Positions 17,990 through 27,580 of a stretch of DNA of 64,000 nucleotides are shown here, piece by piece (position 1 is the first letter of the stretch; each line of letters starts with the position of its first letter). Source of the stretch: CAZHHH01 sp052400685 (GTDB lineage: Bacteria > Bacteroidota > Bacteroidia > Bacteroidales > Marinilabiliaceae); the NCBI GenBank assembly GCA_052400685.1, contig JBQTGJ010000005.1; one strand, given 5' to 3'. The notes beneath the pieces are model-generated. The model searched no databases. It was not told the DNA's origin and saw only the letters and a list, made by a program, of their open reading frames with translations. Made by a program: the position numbers and the translations under genes.

Positions 17990-19045
17990 TTAAAGTGAAA
18001 CCTTCTGTGAAAGCGGTTTCACCTGTTGTCCTTCCATAAGTGAGTGAACTCCCGCAATAACAATCATTTCGTTTTCATGTACCCCTCCGAGAATACGAAC
18101 CCAGCCATCATCAATAATTTCACCTGCGATAACGGATCGACTGGATACCTTGTTGGTCTGCTGATTAAAAATCCAGACCTTTGATTCTTTTTCCTGAAAA
18201 AAAAGCGCTTCGGTAGGAATTGAAATGTTTGTTGTCTGTTCAGAAGAGGAATTATCAATAATGGCCTTTGCAGTCATTCCGGGCTTTATTTTTTGGGGAT
18301 CGGGATTCGGCATTTTTAATCGTACGTTAAATAACCCGTCATCTCCTGCTTTATGAGCAACCGATTTTACGATTGCAGGATATTTTACGTTGGTATTATG
18401 ATTTATGACAACCTTGGCCTGCTGACCTTCATGGAGTTGATTGATAATTGTTTCTGGAACCGAAAAATTCACCTCCAGCGTATTGGTATCAATGATGATT
18501 AGTGCGGGTTCACCAGGTGCCACAGGTTCGTGGTTGTCAATGAATTTTTGGTATATATAGCCCGAGAAGGGGGCTTTCAGTTCCGTGTCAAGGAGTGCAT
18601 TGCTGGCACTTTCCCAGTTGCTTTTTGCAGCAAGAAAGCCGGCTTCCAGCTTGTCCAAAGAATTCTGCGGAAATTTGCCCTGTTTATGAAGTTGAGAATA
18701 TCTTTCAAATTCGCTTTTGGCCTGCTTGTATTGGCCCTCAGCTGCAAGCAATCGCGTTTTGAAATCCCGTTTGTCAAGCGCTGCCAGTACCTGACCTTTC
18801 TCTATATAGTCGCCCTCCGAGAAATAGATACTCGCCATCTGTCCACCCACCCTGAAAGCCACAGAGGACTGGTGGTTCTCTTCAATCGTGGCATTAAATG
18901 ATCGTTCGTCAAGAAAGGAGGGGGTAGTTACCTTCGCCACTTTCACATATCGCATTTCCTTTTTTTGCTCCCCAACATGATCGACACATCCGGCAGTCAG
19001 CAAGACAAGACCAACGATGGTCAAAAACAATAGTACTGTTCTCAT
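17990..19045 (-). CDS. RND periplasmic adaptor subunit (membrane-fusion lipoprotein)
   Basis: A 351-residue membrane-fusion protein with a lipoprotein signal (VLLTAGC, Cys20). The order is that of HlyD/MFP adaptors: beta-barrel and lipoyl segment (VGGQMASIYFSEGDYIEKGQ), alpha-hairpin (residues about 95-140), second lipoyl half (LKAPFSGYIYQKF) and C-terminal barrel. It links the inner-membrane pump to TolC. It is the first gene of the five-gene pump and two-component operon. A -7-like TATTTTTG lies 40 bp before the ATG. Confidence 0.92.
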   Translation of the reverse strand: MRTVLLFLTIVGLVLLTAGCVDHVGEQKKEMRYVKVAKVTTPSFLDERSFNATIEENHQSSVAFRVGGQMASIYFSEGDYIEKGQVLAALDKRDFKTRLLAAEGQYKQAKSEFERYSQLHKQGKFPQNSLDKLEAGFLAAKSNWESASNALLDTELKAPFSGYIYQKFIDNHEPVAPGEPALIIIDTNTLEVNFSVPETIINQLHEGQQAKVVINHNTNVKYPAIVKSVAHKAGDDGLFNVRLKMPNPDPQKIKPGMTAKAIIDNSSSEQTTNISIPTEALFFQEKESKVWIFNQQTNKVSSRSVIAGEIIDDGWVRILGGVHENEMIVIAGVHSLMEGQQVKPLSQKVSL

Positions 19046-19084
19046 TTTCTTTTGGATTTAGATGTTTTCTTCATCTGTTTTTTG

Positions 19085-19092
19085 CAAAAATA
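19085..19092 (-). promoter_or_regulatory. -7 box candidate for the RND pump operon
   Basis: The minus strand reads TATTTTTG, a full match to TAnnTTTG, 40 bp upstream of the adaptor ATG. A convincing -33 TTG was not found. Confidence 0.45.
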
Positions 19093-19430
19093 GAAACTGA
19101 GAAAGAAGGGATAGTTTATTTTAAGTGGAAGGGGAAAATATCCTTGTTGAAGTGGAGAAATGACGTGTTTAATTGAAAAACGCAATATTGTTGTGCCGTC
19201 ATGGCCGGAAATCTGAGTTGAACTGAAGTGTTAATCACACAACATGATTTCAGTATAGAAATTTGCCGCATGGGCTGAGCGTTGGGGTTATTTGTTTATT
19301 ATAAGAGTCTGCTATCAATTTGTTGGCAGGCTTTTTTCAGGAAAGAAAATGGTTGACAAAAAAGAAAGAGCCTGTATACTGATGGTGCCCTGACCCCGTA
19401 AATTAAAGGCCTTATATATTCTCGTATACA
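19093..19430. other. Intergenic region, nothing recognised
   Basis: About 340 AT-rich bases between the pump operon promoter and the HAD phosphatase stop. No repeat copy, RNA or credible coding frame was seen. Confidence 0.55.
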
Positions 19431-20069
19431 TTAATGTAATCGTATTTGTAAAAAAGAATTTACATGTTTATCAGCATTCGTAAACTCACAATTATTAGAA
19501 ATTAAAACCGTCTTCATACCAGCTTTCCTGGCTGCTGTAATTCCAGATTCAGAGTCTTCAATAACGACGCAGTTATTGGGATCAACTGCTAACTTTTTTG
19601 CAATGCGTTCATAAATAGAAGGGTGTGGTTTTCCCATTTTTTCAAATTCGGCTGACGTTGTAGCGTCAAAATAGTGTTCAAGTTCAACCCTCTGCAAAAC
19701 AACAGGGATCAAACAAGCTGGCGAATTTGTTGCTAACCCTATTTTGTATCCCATTGATTTTAAACCCTTAACAAAGTCATTAATCCCCGATATAGGTTTC
19801 CCTTTCTTGCTGATAAGTTCTCCAACACGATTAATAACTGCTTTTTCAATCTCTTTTAGACTCTTTCCCTGCCAAGGAAAATGATTGTACCAAAATTTAG
19901 TAACTTCGGTAGTCGTCATCGATTTTGTTATGGCGCAAAATTCATCAGTCAGCTTGACACCAACTGAAGAAAACACCTCATTCTCTGCTTGTTTCCACAA
20001 ATTCTCAGAGTCAATTATCACGCCATCCATGTCAAAAACAATGGCTTTAATACTATTATTTATCATCAT
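19431..20069 (-). CDS. HAD-superfamily sugar-phosphate phosphatase (HxpB/beta-PGM-like)
   Basis: A 212-residue cytosolic HAD hydrolase. Motif I is FDMDGVIIDSE with the nucleophile Asp13 and acid/base Asp15; motif II lies in GLATNS, motif III is the Lys in KMGKPHPSIY, and motif IV is VIEDSESGI. The helical cap (FWYNHFPWQGKSLKEIEKAVI) closely follows the hexitol-phosphatase/2-deoxyglucose-6-phosphatase subgroup (YniC/HxpB of E. coli). It likely dephosphorylates hexose or hexitol phosphates. It is not obviously linked to its neighbours, although the adjacent broken polysaccharide locus would have supplied sugars. Confidence 0.88.
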   Translation of the reverse strand: MMINNSIKAIVFDMDGVIIDSENLWKQAENEVFSSVGVKLTDEFCAITKSMTTTEVTKFWYNHFPWQGKSLKEIEKAVINRVGELISKKGKPISGINDFVKGLKSMGYKIGLATNSPACLIPVVLQRVELEHYFDATTSAEFEKMGKPHPSIYERIAKKLAVDPNNCVVIEDSESGITAARKAGMKTVLISNNCEFTNADKHVNSFLQIRLH

Positions 20070-20307
20070 TTATTCTAATCCAGGTTAATTTGTGCCAAAT
20101 GCTTTCTAATGGTCCGTGTTTGTGATTTTTACCCCAATAAACACAAGCTATAATGAATAATGGTTATGAAAAATTGTATGATACAACAATGTAAAAGATG
20201 AAACTAAAATCATCATAAATGCCAAATTTACCACGGTTGACATATTTTAAAAATAGCCCCTTCCCGACCCCTGATAACATAATCTCATCTAAAATTTTCA
20301 ATACATT

Positions 20308-21558
20308 CTATTTGAGCACATCGTACTGATAAACACGAACATAATCAACATAATATCTCAACGGAAAAATACTATTATCGGGTGTTCCACCATTACTGCC
20401 GATGGCCAGATTGAGCAAAATATAGTCACCAAAACCTTCGTACTGAGTATTGAAAGGATTCTCGTAATTGTTATCGAAACCTTGATTTGTTGTCTGGGAT
20501 AAATCTATTTCATTCAATAGCTCTTCATCCAGATAAATACGTATGCAGTCTTTATTCCAGTCCATTCTCCAAATGTGAAACTGATTGCTCCAATCCGGAT
20601 CTTTGCCGGAAAAATAGGTAAAGGGTGTTACCGATTCATCCCATATGGCAGTCCATCTTTTATTGGAACTCCAGCAGGCGTTAGCCAAAATTGACGGTTG
20701 TCCATTCTTAATATAATATTCTAATATGTCGATTTCCCCGTTCATAGGCCATTCCCAGGTATTGCCCAGTAACCAAATAGCCGGCCAGGCGCCCTGTCCA
20801 ACCGGAATTTTAGCACGTATTTCAAAACGTCCGTACATAAATGTGTGGCTGCTCTGTGTCGTTACGCAACTTGATGTATACTCAGCTTGCACCCGGTTTG
20901 TCTTCCAATCTGCGCTTCCTGCAACATAATTGGGATTAGATACATTTTCCTTCCGCCCTTCGATAATAAGACACCCACCTTTGACGGTTGCATTGTCGCT
21001 CTGATACCACTGCAATTCTTCATTCCTGACAAATCCCGTTTCGTAACTCCAATCGTTACCCGGCTTTCCATCTAGATTAAATTCATCAGCCCAAACTAGG
21101 GTATAACCCTCATAAACAGGGGGCTGCTCATTTTTGCCCACGGGATAATAATCGGCAGAACTCCCTAAGGTCCTGAACGATTGACTACGTCCATAATACG
21201 TAGTATCATGAACCTTTAGGTAAGGACGTATATTATATGTTGTCAATTCAGTCAACCCGGATAAAGAAATAGTGAAAGAACCGATATTGTTATTTTCGGA
21301 TATTAGGGCTATTTCATCATTAATTGTGGGATTACTATTCGTTACAGAATAACACACACCCTTTTCGGCAGAAATTTCATCTATATCATTCCCTGATATC
21401 TGAACTATCCCTGACACCGAAGAATGACTGTCTATAACACCAAGGGTTAAGGTGAGATTTACATTCGATGGAGTTATTTTTTCGTTATCGCTGTTTCCAC
21501 AAGAAAGGAATAATAATAACAATATAGTTAGTGACATATTGTACATTGTTGGTTTCAT
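20308..21558 (-). CDS. Glycoside hydrolase family 16 lipoprotein (laminarinase/beta-glucanase-like)
   Basis: A surface or periplasmic lipoprotein of 416 residues. I chose ATG 21558 because it gives a clean lipoprotein signal ending FLSC (Cys20); the frame stays open to 21639 but the extra residues lack sense. After the lipid Cys comes a fibronectin/Ig-like domain (about 25-135, with GVCYSVTNSNPTI and LSGLTELTTYNIRPY), then the GH16 catalytic domain with the EIDILE active-site motif (nucleophile and acid/base Glu) and aromatic-rich strands. Such enzymes cleave beta-1,3- or mixed-linkage glucans. It is the last surviving member of a damaged polysaccharide utilisation locus. Confidence 0.92.
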   Translation of the reverse strand: MKPTMYNMSLTILLLLFLSCGNSDNEKITPSNVNLTLTLGVIDSHSSVSGIVQISGNDIDEISAEKGVCYSVTNSNPTINDEIALISENNNIGSFTISLSGLTELTTYNIRPYLKVHDTTYYGRSQSFRTLGSSADYYPVGKNEQPPVYEGYTLVWADEFNLDGKPGNDWSYETGFVRNEELQWYQSDNATVKGGCLIIEGRKENVSNPNYVAGSADWKTNRVQAEYTSSCVTTQSSHTFMYGRFEIRAKIPVGQGAWPAIWLLGNTWEWPMNGEIDILEYYIKNGQPSILANACWSSNKRWTAIWDESVTPFTYFSGKDPDWSNQFHIWRMDWNKDCIRIYLDEELLNEIDLSQTTNQGFDNNYENPFNTQYEGFGDYILLNLAIGSNGGTPDNSIFPLRYYVDYVRVYQYDVLK

Positions 21559-21582
21559 ATTAATAATCTGAATTAAAGCAGC

Positions 21583-21616
21583 GGGGAGTTTTTTGCTAAA
21601 AAGAAGAAAACTCCCC
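21583..21616. other. Intercistronic hairpin upstream of GH16
   Basis: GGGGAGTTTT (21583-21592) and AAAACTCCCC (21607-21616) form a 10-bp stem with a 14-nt loop between the SusD remnant and GH16. There is no U-tract, so it is more likely an RNA-processing or stability element than a terminator. Confidence 0.6.
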
Positions 21617-21629
21617 ACATATATTAATG

Positions 21630-22345
21630 CTATTTCCACAAACTATTTTGTTCCAATTGTGAATTGGAATCTATTTCTGTTTGAGGTATCGGCCAAAAAT
21701 ATTCCTGTTCGCCACGGTAATTACGGTATTCGTACCAAAAATTGAAAGTTGTCGCCTCATTATTAATCCGATCTACCGCATCTTTCAACAACCCCCAACG
21801 GTATAGGTCGAACAAACGCAAACCTTCAAAAGCCAGTTCTACTTGACGCTCGTGGCGAACAATGTCACGCAGCGCAGCTTGCGAAAGGTCTGCGCCTTCT
21901 ACCTCTTCTACCGAAGGCATTCCGACACGTTCTCTGACTGAATTTATCATGAATACAGCCCTATCCAAACCCTCATTCTTCTCAATGTATGCTTCGGCTA
22001 AAGACAGCAAAACTTCTGCATAACGTATCACATAAAAGTCCTGTCCGGAATCCCAGGAAGTTGACCAATTCAGCGCCGGGTTGAAATATTTCATCACATA
22101 AAGAGTAGAATAGGAGGCTGCGGCCCCGCCATAATACCAGCCCTTCTCTCCCCATGCCATACCAGGGATGAAAAGTGTAGCCCTTAAAAGAGGATCACGG
22201 TTTGCATAACGTACTTCATTCAGTGTCCATAAATCAGCTGAACCATCATCGAAGTATCCACAGACTGTGTTATCAGTTGTAGGTATTCCATTTAGACTAT
22301 AAAAAGCATCTGCCAGGTCAATTGTCTTAAATGAATAATCCTCCC
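21630..22345 (-). pseudogene. SusD/RagB-family nutrient-binding protein, C-terminal remnant
   Basis: This is the C-terminal part of a SusD-like surface glycan-binding lipoprotein: IDLADAFYSLNG, the TPR-like stretch YVIRYAEVLLSLAEAYIEKN, the family-typical HERQVELAFEGLRLFDLYRWG, and a C-terminus FWPIPQTEIDSNSQLEQNS. A normal SusD has 500-600 residues with a lipoprotein signal; only about 238 remain here, so the whole N-terminal half is missing. The frame upstream of about 22345 is out-of-frame sequence of the sensor gene, which makes the ATG at 22409 accidental. No SusC partner precedes it. I judge it non-functional, unless the break is an assembly error. Confidence 0.85.
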
Positions 22346-23718
22346 AAATAAGTTGCGACCCAAAGCCTGTTATATTCATCCTGATAGATGTCATACGCCC
22401 AGTTTGCATTCTTTTTTCCTGTTTTATCCTGTATGGTGTAATAAATGAACTTGTCGCGTTGCCTGTCGTAACGGGCTATGCTCCCGTCGGTGGCTATCCA
22501 TATATCATGTTCCCGGTCTTCATAAATATACCGGATGCGGCTATGGTTCAATGGATAAGTTATATCATTAGCCTGAAACCAATTCACCTGATATTTAGCC
22601 CCATGTATTTTGATGTGGATAAGTCCGTTTTCGCCCCCCAGCCAGTATTCATCCTTCGAATCGACATGCAGGTGCGTAAACAAATTGCCGCTACCTGTTT
22701 GCACTATTTCCGACAAATGAATAAGACGATAACCAATATTGACTTGGGCCAACGATAGACCCCGGTCGGTTGCCAGCCATATATTCTGTTTTCGGTCGCA
22801 GGTAATATTCCAAATTACATTGTTACACAATGATTGAGTATTCCTTGAATCATGCACTATATGGTTGTATTTGCCTGTCGTTTGACTATATACATATAGC
22901 CCAATATCCGTACCTATCAACAAATTCTCTTTATTATCGATGGCTAAAGTCTTAAATGAATTCCCTTCAAGAGATGGCATAGATTCCAATGCCCCATTCT
23001 CTATGTTGTACTTAAAAAGAAAACCTTCTGTACCAACCCAGATACATTGATTGGCATTGTCCCATAACAAGGAATTAACCATTAGCCGCTTATTGCCGCC
23101 AAAATCAATCTGGTATCGTTGCTGTGTCCGGGTATCATAATAACTCAACGATTCATAAGAACCAACAAACAGCTTATCTCCGGCAGGCTCTAAGGCGTAT
23201 ATTAATGTCTCATTACTGTCAGGCAAAACGGTCTTTTGTAATTTTCCTGAATCCATATTATAACAATACAGTCCGTCGTCTCGGGTACCTATCCAAAGCT
23301 TGTTGTCAAAAATGGCCAGTGACCTGATGGCTTTCAGTATTTCCAGTTCAGGATAAAGGGATCCGTATTGCTCTGTTTTGAGGTTGAACCATAGCAATCC
23401 ATAGTCTGTGCCTATACACAGGTAACATGAATTTATTTGAGTAATAGCCAGAATTGAATTGCCATCGGATGCTTTATCATTTATGTACCCTTGTATGTTA
23501 TAACCGTTATAATTAAACAGTCCTCGCTTTGTTCCAAACCACATAAGGCCTTGCTCATCCTGACATATCGTGTTTACGATATTGGCATCGAATGGCAATG
23601 TCAAATTTTCAAATGTTTGATAAGTATAATTTTGTCTTAACGGATTTTGGATCAGCTCAATTGCACCGGAAGGAAACCAGATAAATATCAGAAATATAAT
23701 AACAAATAAAATTCGCAT
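22330..23718 (-). pseudogene. Hybrid two-component system sensor, N-terminal propeller remnant
   Basis: A signal peptide (residues 1-19) is followed by repeated two-component-regulator propeller blades (e.g. GLMWFGTKRGLFNYNG, NIWLATDRGLSLA, DIWIATDGSIARYD, RLWVATYLGGLFI). This is the periplasmic sensing half of a hybrid two-component system of the kind that controls polysaccharide utilisation loci. Intact members have about 1300-1450 residues with a Y_Y_Y domain, kinase, receiver and AraC-type DNA-binding domain. This frame stops at residue 463, in the middle of the second propeller, exactly where SusD sequence begins. It therefore cannot signal. Confidence 0.85.
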
Positions 23719-24083
23719 AATCTATTAAATGTCTTTTGAGTACCTCACCTCATTTTTAAGAAAAAAATACAGAATAAATTATATTTAAATGCATTGAACA
23801 TACTTACTTATTTGGTCTTCGCAAAATATTGATTCAATTTCACCTTCCTTTTGTTTATGATACAAGAGTAAGACCACTCATCTAAATTGTAATCTGCATC
23901 AGGCTCTCGATATTCCCTGCTATTTCCTTATAGAAATTAAAAACTGATATATGAATTTATATTTTCTAAAAGTAGCATTTGAGAGTTTTCCCTGCATAAG
24001 ATTCAAGTTTTTTTAAGCAAATAAAACACGCAGCAAAATATAAAAATAAAAGTTAAAATCAGCCATAGCTGCTGTTTGCAAAT
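23719..24083. other. AT-rich intergenic region, nothing recognised
   Basis: About 365 bases upstream of the broken sensor gene. It may hold that gene's promoter, but no TTG/TAnnTTTG pair was found. The last nine bases (24075-24083, TTTGCAAAT) are the left target duplication of the adjacent mobile element. Confidence 0.5.
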
Positions 24084-24447
24084 CATTGGTGTCCGGTAAA
24101 AAATTAGAGAAATGATTAGAACCCATCTCCAATGTGCGAGCCAGAGATTTTAGGAGATATTGGGGTTGCTTTCCGCCTCAAGGAATTTCCGTTAAGAAAA
24201 TCAATTTTATTGGCGTAAAGAAATCCGGGCTGTCTGAGCGAAGCGAGTTCCCGGATTTTAGACAATAAAATTGATTTTTAGGAAATTACTTGCAGCGGCG
24301 GCATTTTTTGTTTACTTTTTTTTGCTGTAGTGGAGCGAAGCGGATCACGAATACCTTTGAAATAAAAACTTCAATGAGTAAAAAAAGTAAAAGCCCGTGC
24401 GGCTTGAGCACTTAAATGGAAAATATATTTTTTACCGGACAATAGTG
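24084..24447. mobile_element. Family A non-autonomous transposable element (MITE-like), copy 1
   Basis: A 364-bp element without a coding frame. Its ends are imperfect inverted repeats, CATTGGTGTCCGGTAAAAAA on the left and the complement of CACTATTGTCCGGTAAAAAA on the right. It is flanked by a perfect 9-bp duplication, TTTGCAAAT (24075-24083 and 24448-24456). Inside is a strong nested hairpin: a 16-bp perfect stem (24197-24212 with 24263-24278) encloses AAATCCGGG/CCCGGATTT (24221-24229 with 24250-24258). TSD length and short repeats suggest mobilisation in trans by an IS4-like or similar transposase; none is encoded in the window. Confidence 0.9.
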
Positions 24448-24668
24448 TTTGCAAATGTATTATTTCTAATTTGTATTAAACATTATGAGGTTATGATGTT
24501 TGCTTTAAAAAGCGTAAACAGTATGAACAGAATAGTTATACTTTGGAGAGCTTGCCGAATAATAGCCATTTGCTGTAACATATCGTCATAAAAAGAAACC
24601 AGACAAGTTTGTTTAATGTGAAAACGCGCCCAGGCAAAGTACATATATCACAATCATTTACAAGTCTG

Positions 24669-24772
24669 CTGAGACTCTAGTGTCAGCAAGAAAGCAACAG
24701 AGCCTGAGTCGTTTGAAGCAACTCAGGCTATAAAAACAAATATTGATGTAAATTGGTGACAACACCTGTCAC
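24669..24772. terminator. Cluster of hairpins downstream of the PepSY gene
   Basis: Three hairpins lie close together: TGCTGAGAC/GTGTCAGCA (24669-24690, one mismatch), AGCCTGAGT/ACTCAGGCT (about 24701-24730) and GGTGACA/TGTCACC (24754-24772). The last two lie just beyond the PepSY stop on the minus strand and may end that transcript, although none is followed by a clean U-tract. Confidence 0.4.
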
Positions 24773-24812
24773 CTCAAGCTACCACACAAAACGAAACATC
24801 AGTATATACCAG

Positions 24813-26003
24813 CTATTTCAACTGTTTCATTATGGATTGCCGCTGTTTCTTATTCGTCTGCCCCTTTTGATACCAGATAAAAAAGCCGGTAACTGGCAAA
24901 CTGGCGATGACTAGACTAACCAGGAAAACCAGAATTTTCCCTGGAAGTCCCAAAATCCGCCCTGTGTGCAAATCGTAATTCATCTCAGACATGCGTTGTG
25001 CAAAACTGGCTTCGTCATAGCGGTCGCCTTCTATTCTAAGTGGCTCTAAGGTATAGCGGTCAAAGAAATAGGTGTTATGATTATAGAATTTCCCTTTGTA
25101 CTTGTAAAACACGATTTCGATAGACGCATCATCTTCCGCGAGAAAGGGCGTCATATAAATGCGCTGAGGATTTGGCTCTACTTCTAATGCTTTATAAAAG
25201 GCGCGATCAATGGCTGGCAGGGTGTCATTATCAAGCGCATCCTTGTTTTTAACATCTGAATGAGGATGAATATGTTCACTTTTACGTTCACCTCCTGATG
25301 TCACATAATAAACGGCATCTCCAAACCACTCAAAACTCCATACCAGCCCCGTAACTACAATAACCAAGGCAAAGATCAAAACATAAAAGCCCAGGACATT
25401 ATGCAGATCGTGGTTTAAGCGTTTAAAATTACTCTTCCACTTTACCTTAAAAGCCCCCTTAAGGTGAGGCTTACGCCAGGTTTTGGGCCACCACATTATT
25501 AATCCGGAAAGTAGCAGGAACAGAAAAATAAGTGAGCCAATGCCGACAATGCGGCGCCCTATGGCATACGGCAACCATAGGGCGCGGTGACCATTCATTA
25601 TAAAATGGAAAAAATCAAATTGTCCTTCGGAAAAATGGTTATTTTTCTTTATAAATTCACCGGTATAAGGATTCAGATAAACGACGCTGAACAATCTTTT
25701 TGGTCCTTCATTAAACCAAAAGCCAACTGCTGCGGCACCTTCCTTATCTTCGTAAGTAAGGCCGGTTGCTTCTTGTCCCGGTACATAAAGCGCTGCGGTA
25801 TCAAGAAGCTGACTGGGCGGAACAAAGCGTTGGTCGCGCGCTTCTACAAATCGCCATGGCTGTGTCAGATCTTTTATCTCCTGTTCAAACACGGAAATAG
25901 CACCTGTAATGCTTACGATGAAAACAATCAGTCCTGAGAACAGCCCCAGCCATAAATGCAACCAGTTAATAAATGGTTTAATTCTGCTTCTCCAAATACC
26001 CAT
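24813..26003 (-). CDS. PepSY-associated transmembrane protein (iron-regulated/ferric reductase-like)
   Basis: A 396-residue inner-membrane protein with the PepSY_TM layout: helix 1 at about 16-37 (WLHLWLGLFSGLIVFIVSITGAIS), a PepSY-like periplasmic segment, helix 2 near 140-165, helix 3 near 205-225, a second periplasmic domain and a final helix near 360-380. Conserved His residues at helix ends (WLHLWLG, HALWLP, LNHDLHNVLGFY, YDLHTGRILG) may bind heme, as in related siderophore or ferric reductases. It is the third gene after a TonB receptor and a DUF4374 lipoprotein on the same strand, a combination that points to iron or heme acquisition. Confidence 0.88.
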   Translation of the reverse strand: MGIWRSRIKPFINWLHLWLGLFSGLIVFIVSITGAISVFEQEIKDLTQPWRFVEARDQRFVPPSQLLDTAALYVPGQEATGLTYEDKEGAAAVGFWFNEGPKRLFSVVYLNPYTGEFIKKNNHFSEGQFDFFHFIMNGHRALWLPYAIGRRIVGIGSLIFLFLLLSGLIMWWPKTWRKPHLKGAFKVKWKSNFKRLNHDLHNVLGFYVLIFALVIVVTGLVWSFEWFGDAVYYVTSGGERKSEHIHPHSDVKNKDALDNDTLPAIDRAFYKALEVEPNPQRIYMTPFLAEDDASIEIVFYKYKGKFYNHNTYFFDRYTLEPLRIEGDRYDEASFAQRMSEMNYDLHTGRILGLPGKILVFLVSLVIASLPVTGFFIWYQKGQTNKKQRQSIMKQLK

Positions 26004-26045
26004 ACCTATCCATGTTTACCTTTTTGTCTCCACTAAAAAATTAAA

Positions 26046-26166
26046 GTGTTTGATAAGAAATATTCAAATTCAAAGCGCACGAGGTCAGCAAAATGGGAGG
26101 TTACTGATGTATATGATCATTTTGAGGACAAACAGAACGCAGAAGTTGAAATTTTCTTGCAAGCAC
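26046..26166. repeat. Family B palindromic repeat, copy B1
   Basis: A 121-bp copy starting GTGTTTGATAAGAAAT and ending TTTTCTTGCAAGCAC. The arms AAGAAATATTCAA and TTGAAATTTTCTT pair with compensatory differences from the other copies, so the palindrome is kept while the sequence drifts. Confidence 0.75.
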
Positions 26167-26190
26167 TATTTTGTGCCTGTCCATAAACTC

Positions 26191-26316
26191 GTGAGTTTGG
26201 CTATAAAGTTCAAATTCAAGGCTTGCGAAGTCATAAAAATCAAGGAGTTTACTTTTTGTAAATGACTGTTTTTATGACAAGCGCAACGCAGAAGTTGAAC
26301 TTTATAGACGGGACTC
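26191..26316. repeat. Family B palindromic repeat, copy B2
   Basis: CTATAAAGTTCAA (26201-26213) is the exact complement of 26295-26307; inside, GTCATAAAAA (26230-26239) pairs with TTTTTATGAC (26269-26278). It ends 3 nt before the stop codon of the DUF4374 gene. B1 and B2 together occupy most of the gap to the PepSY gene. Confidence 0.85.
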
Positions 26317-26319
26317 TAT

Positions 26320-27549
26320 TTAAAGTTTAAAAAAACCGGCCACAAAATTGGCTTCAACTTCCGCTCCTTTGACAGAAGTATAATCCTGTAGATCAATCCT
26401 ATAAACATAAATACTAACATCCTCCGGAATGCACATATAAACATAATTCCCATCATGCAGCGCAGCAGAAGCCAGCTTTCGGCCTATGCCTGAATGCTCG
26501 GGCACATCGCTTATGTAATTAATTGTTTTGGCATTTAGATCTAAAACGGCAGGTTTAAGCGGGCTGTCCGACCAGACAGACTGTTCATCTCTGTCGGCCA
26601 TATTCATTTCTGCTAATACTTTTCCATCACCAAGATAAAGCAAATGGGCTGTCGTTTTACCTTCTGCAACTTCATCAAAAGAGAAGAAATATTCCTGATC
26701 AAATTCGGTTTCTCCGCTGTTGATACGCAATATCGCAGCTTCTTTGGTAAACTGACTGAAACCGTTGGCAGGGTTTGAATGAGACAGGGCATATACATTT
26801 CCCAATTCATCTTTAATCAAACCTGAATTGGTGCCAAAACCTCCAATGGGTCCGGTACGTACATCCTCAATGATTTTGACAAATTCCAGATCTGGATAAG
26901 AAAACACAGCAACCTGAGCAACATCTGTGTAATTGGTGGCATACGTAACAGGATCGCTGATATAATAACTAATGTAAACGTATTGCCCACTCTGAACCAT
27001 ACCTGAAAACGAGGGACCGCTAACACTGCTCAGATTAGAAACAGCACTGCTGACGGTAGAGCTAACAGAAAGGCTGTTGGGGTCTATTATATGCAATACC
27101 ACAACATCAGATGCCGCGGAAATCTCAACCCCCAACAAGTTTCCGTCTTCGGTTTCCACAACATCCCTAAGGCTGTTATCAAAGGAAGAAATACCTCCTG
27201 TTTCGTACAAATTACCATCGGCATCATTTTCTAAGCCGATGATGTTATTGGTACCCATTCCTCCAATACAGTAAATTTTGTCGCCAATCTGATTATAGGT
27301 ATAATACCCAAGCTGGTCAATGCCCTTCCCAAAAGCTGAAAGGCTTCCACTCATAACATCTTCAAACTTTACAGTATAGTAAGTAAAATTACCATCTGTC
27401 CCCTGATAGGCCAGTGAAAGCGCAAATGCATCGTCTCCTTTATATTCATCCGTGTCATCATCATCATCGCTGCACGAAGTAAAAAACAAACTACTGCCAA
27501 ACAGAAGACTACTTATAAGCAATAAAGGAATATTCTTAAATATTTTCAT
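26320..27549 (-). CDS. DUF4374 domain-containing lipoprotein
   Basis: A 409-residue lipoprotein with signal residues 1-25 and lipid Cys26 (FFTSC), followed by an Asp-rich linker (SDDDDDTDEYKGDD) that may act as the surface-export signal of Bacteroidota lipoproteins. The remainder has the beta-propeller-like pattern of DUF4374 (repeated GNFTYYTVKFEDV, IYCIGGMG, GNLLGVEI, GNVYALSHSN). DUF4374 genes are commonly found beside TonB receptors and PepSY proteins, exactly as here, so a role in binding an iron carrier at the cell surface is likely but unproven. The spacing to the receptor is 31 bp. Confidence 0.88.
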   Translation of the reverse strand: MKIFKNIPLLLISSLLFGSSLFFTSCSDDDDDTDEYKGDDAFALSLAYQGTDGNFTYYTVKFEDVMSGSLSAFGKGIDQLGYYTYNQIGDKIYCIGGMGTNNIIGLENDADGNLYETGGISSFDNSLRDVVETEDGNLLGVEISAASDVVVLHIIDPNSLSVSSTVSSAVSNLSSVSGPSFSGMVQSGQYVYISYYISDPVTYATNYTDVAQVAVFSYPDLEFVKIIEDVRTGPIGGFGTNSGLIKDELGNVYALSHSNPANGFSQFTKEAAILRINSGETEFDQEYFFSFDEVAEGKTTAHLLYLGDGKVLAEMNMADRDEQSVWSDSPLKPAVLDLNAKTINYISDVPEHSGIGRKLASAALHDGNYVYMCIPEDVSIYVYRIDLQDYTSVKGAEVEANFVAGFFKL

Positions 27550-27580
27550 TTTATTTCAGTTTAATTGTTACACTTATTTT

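Noticed and set aside
22346..22409. Start of the SusD-like frame at the ATG at 22409
   Set aside because: This stretch is the sensor gene read out of frame. SusD similarity begins only at about 22345.
24397..24591. 64-codon frame over the right end of mobile element copy 1
   Set aside because: It crosses the element boundary and target duplication, so it cannot be an element-encoded transposase.
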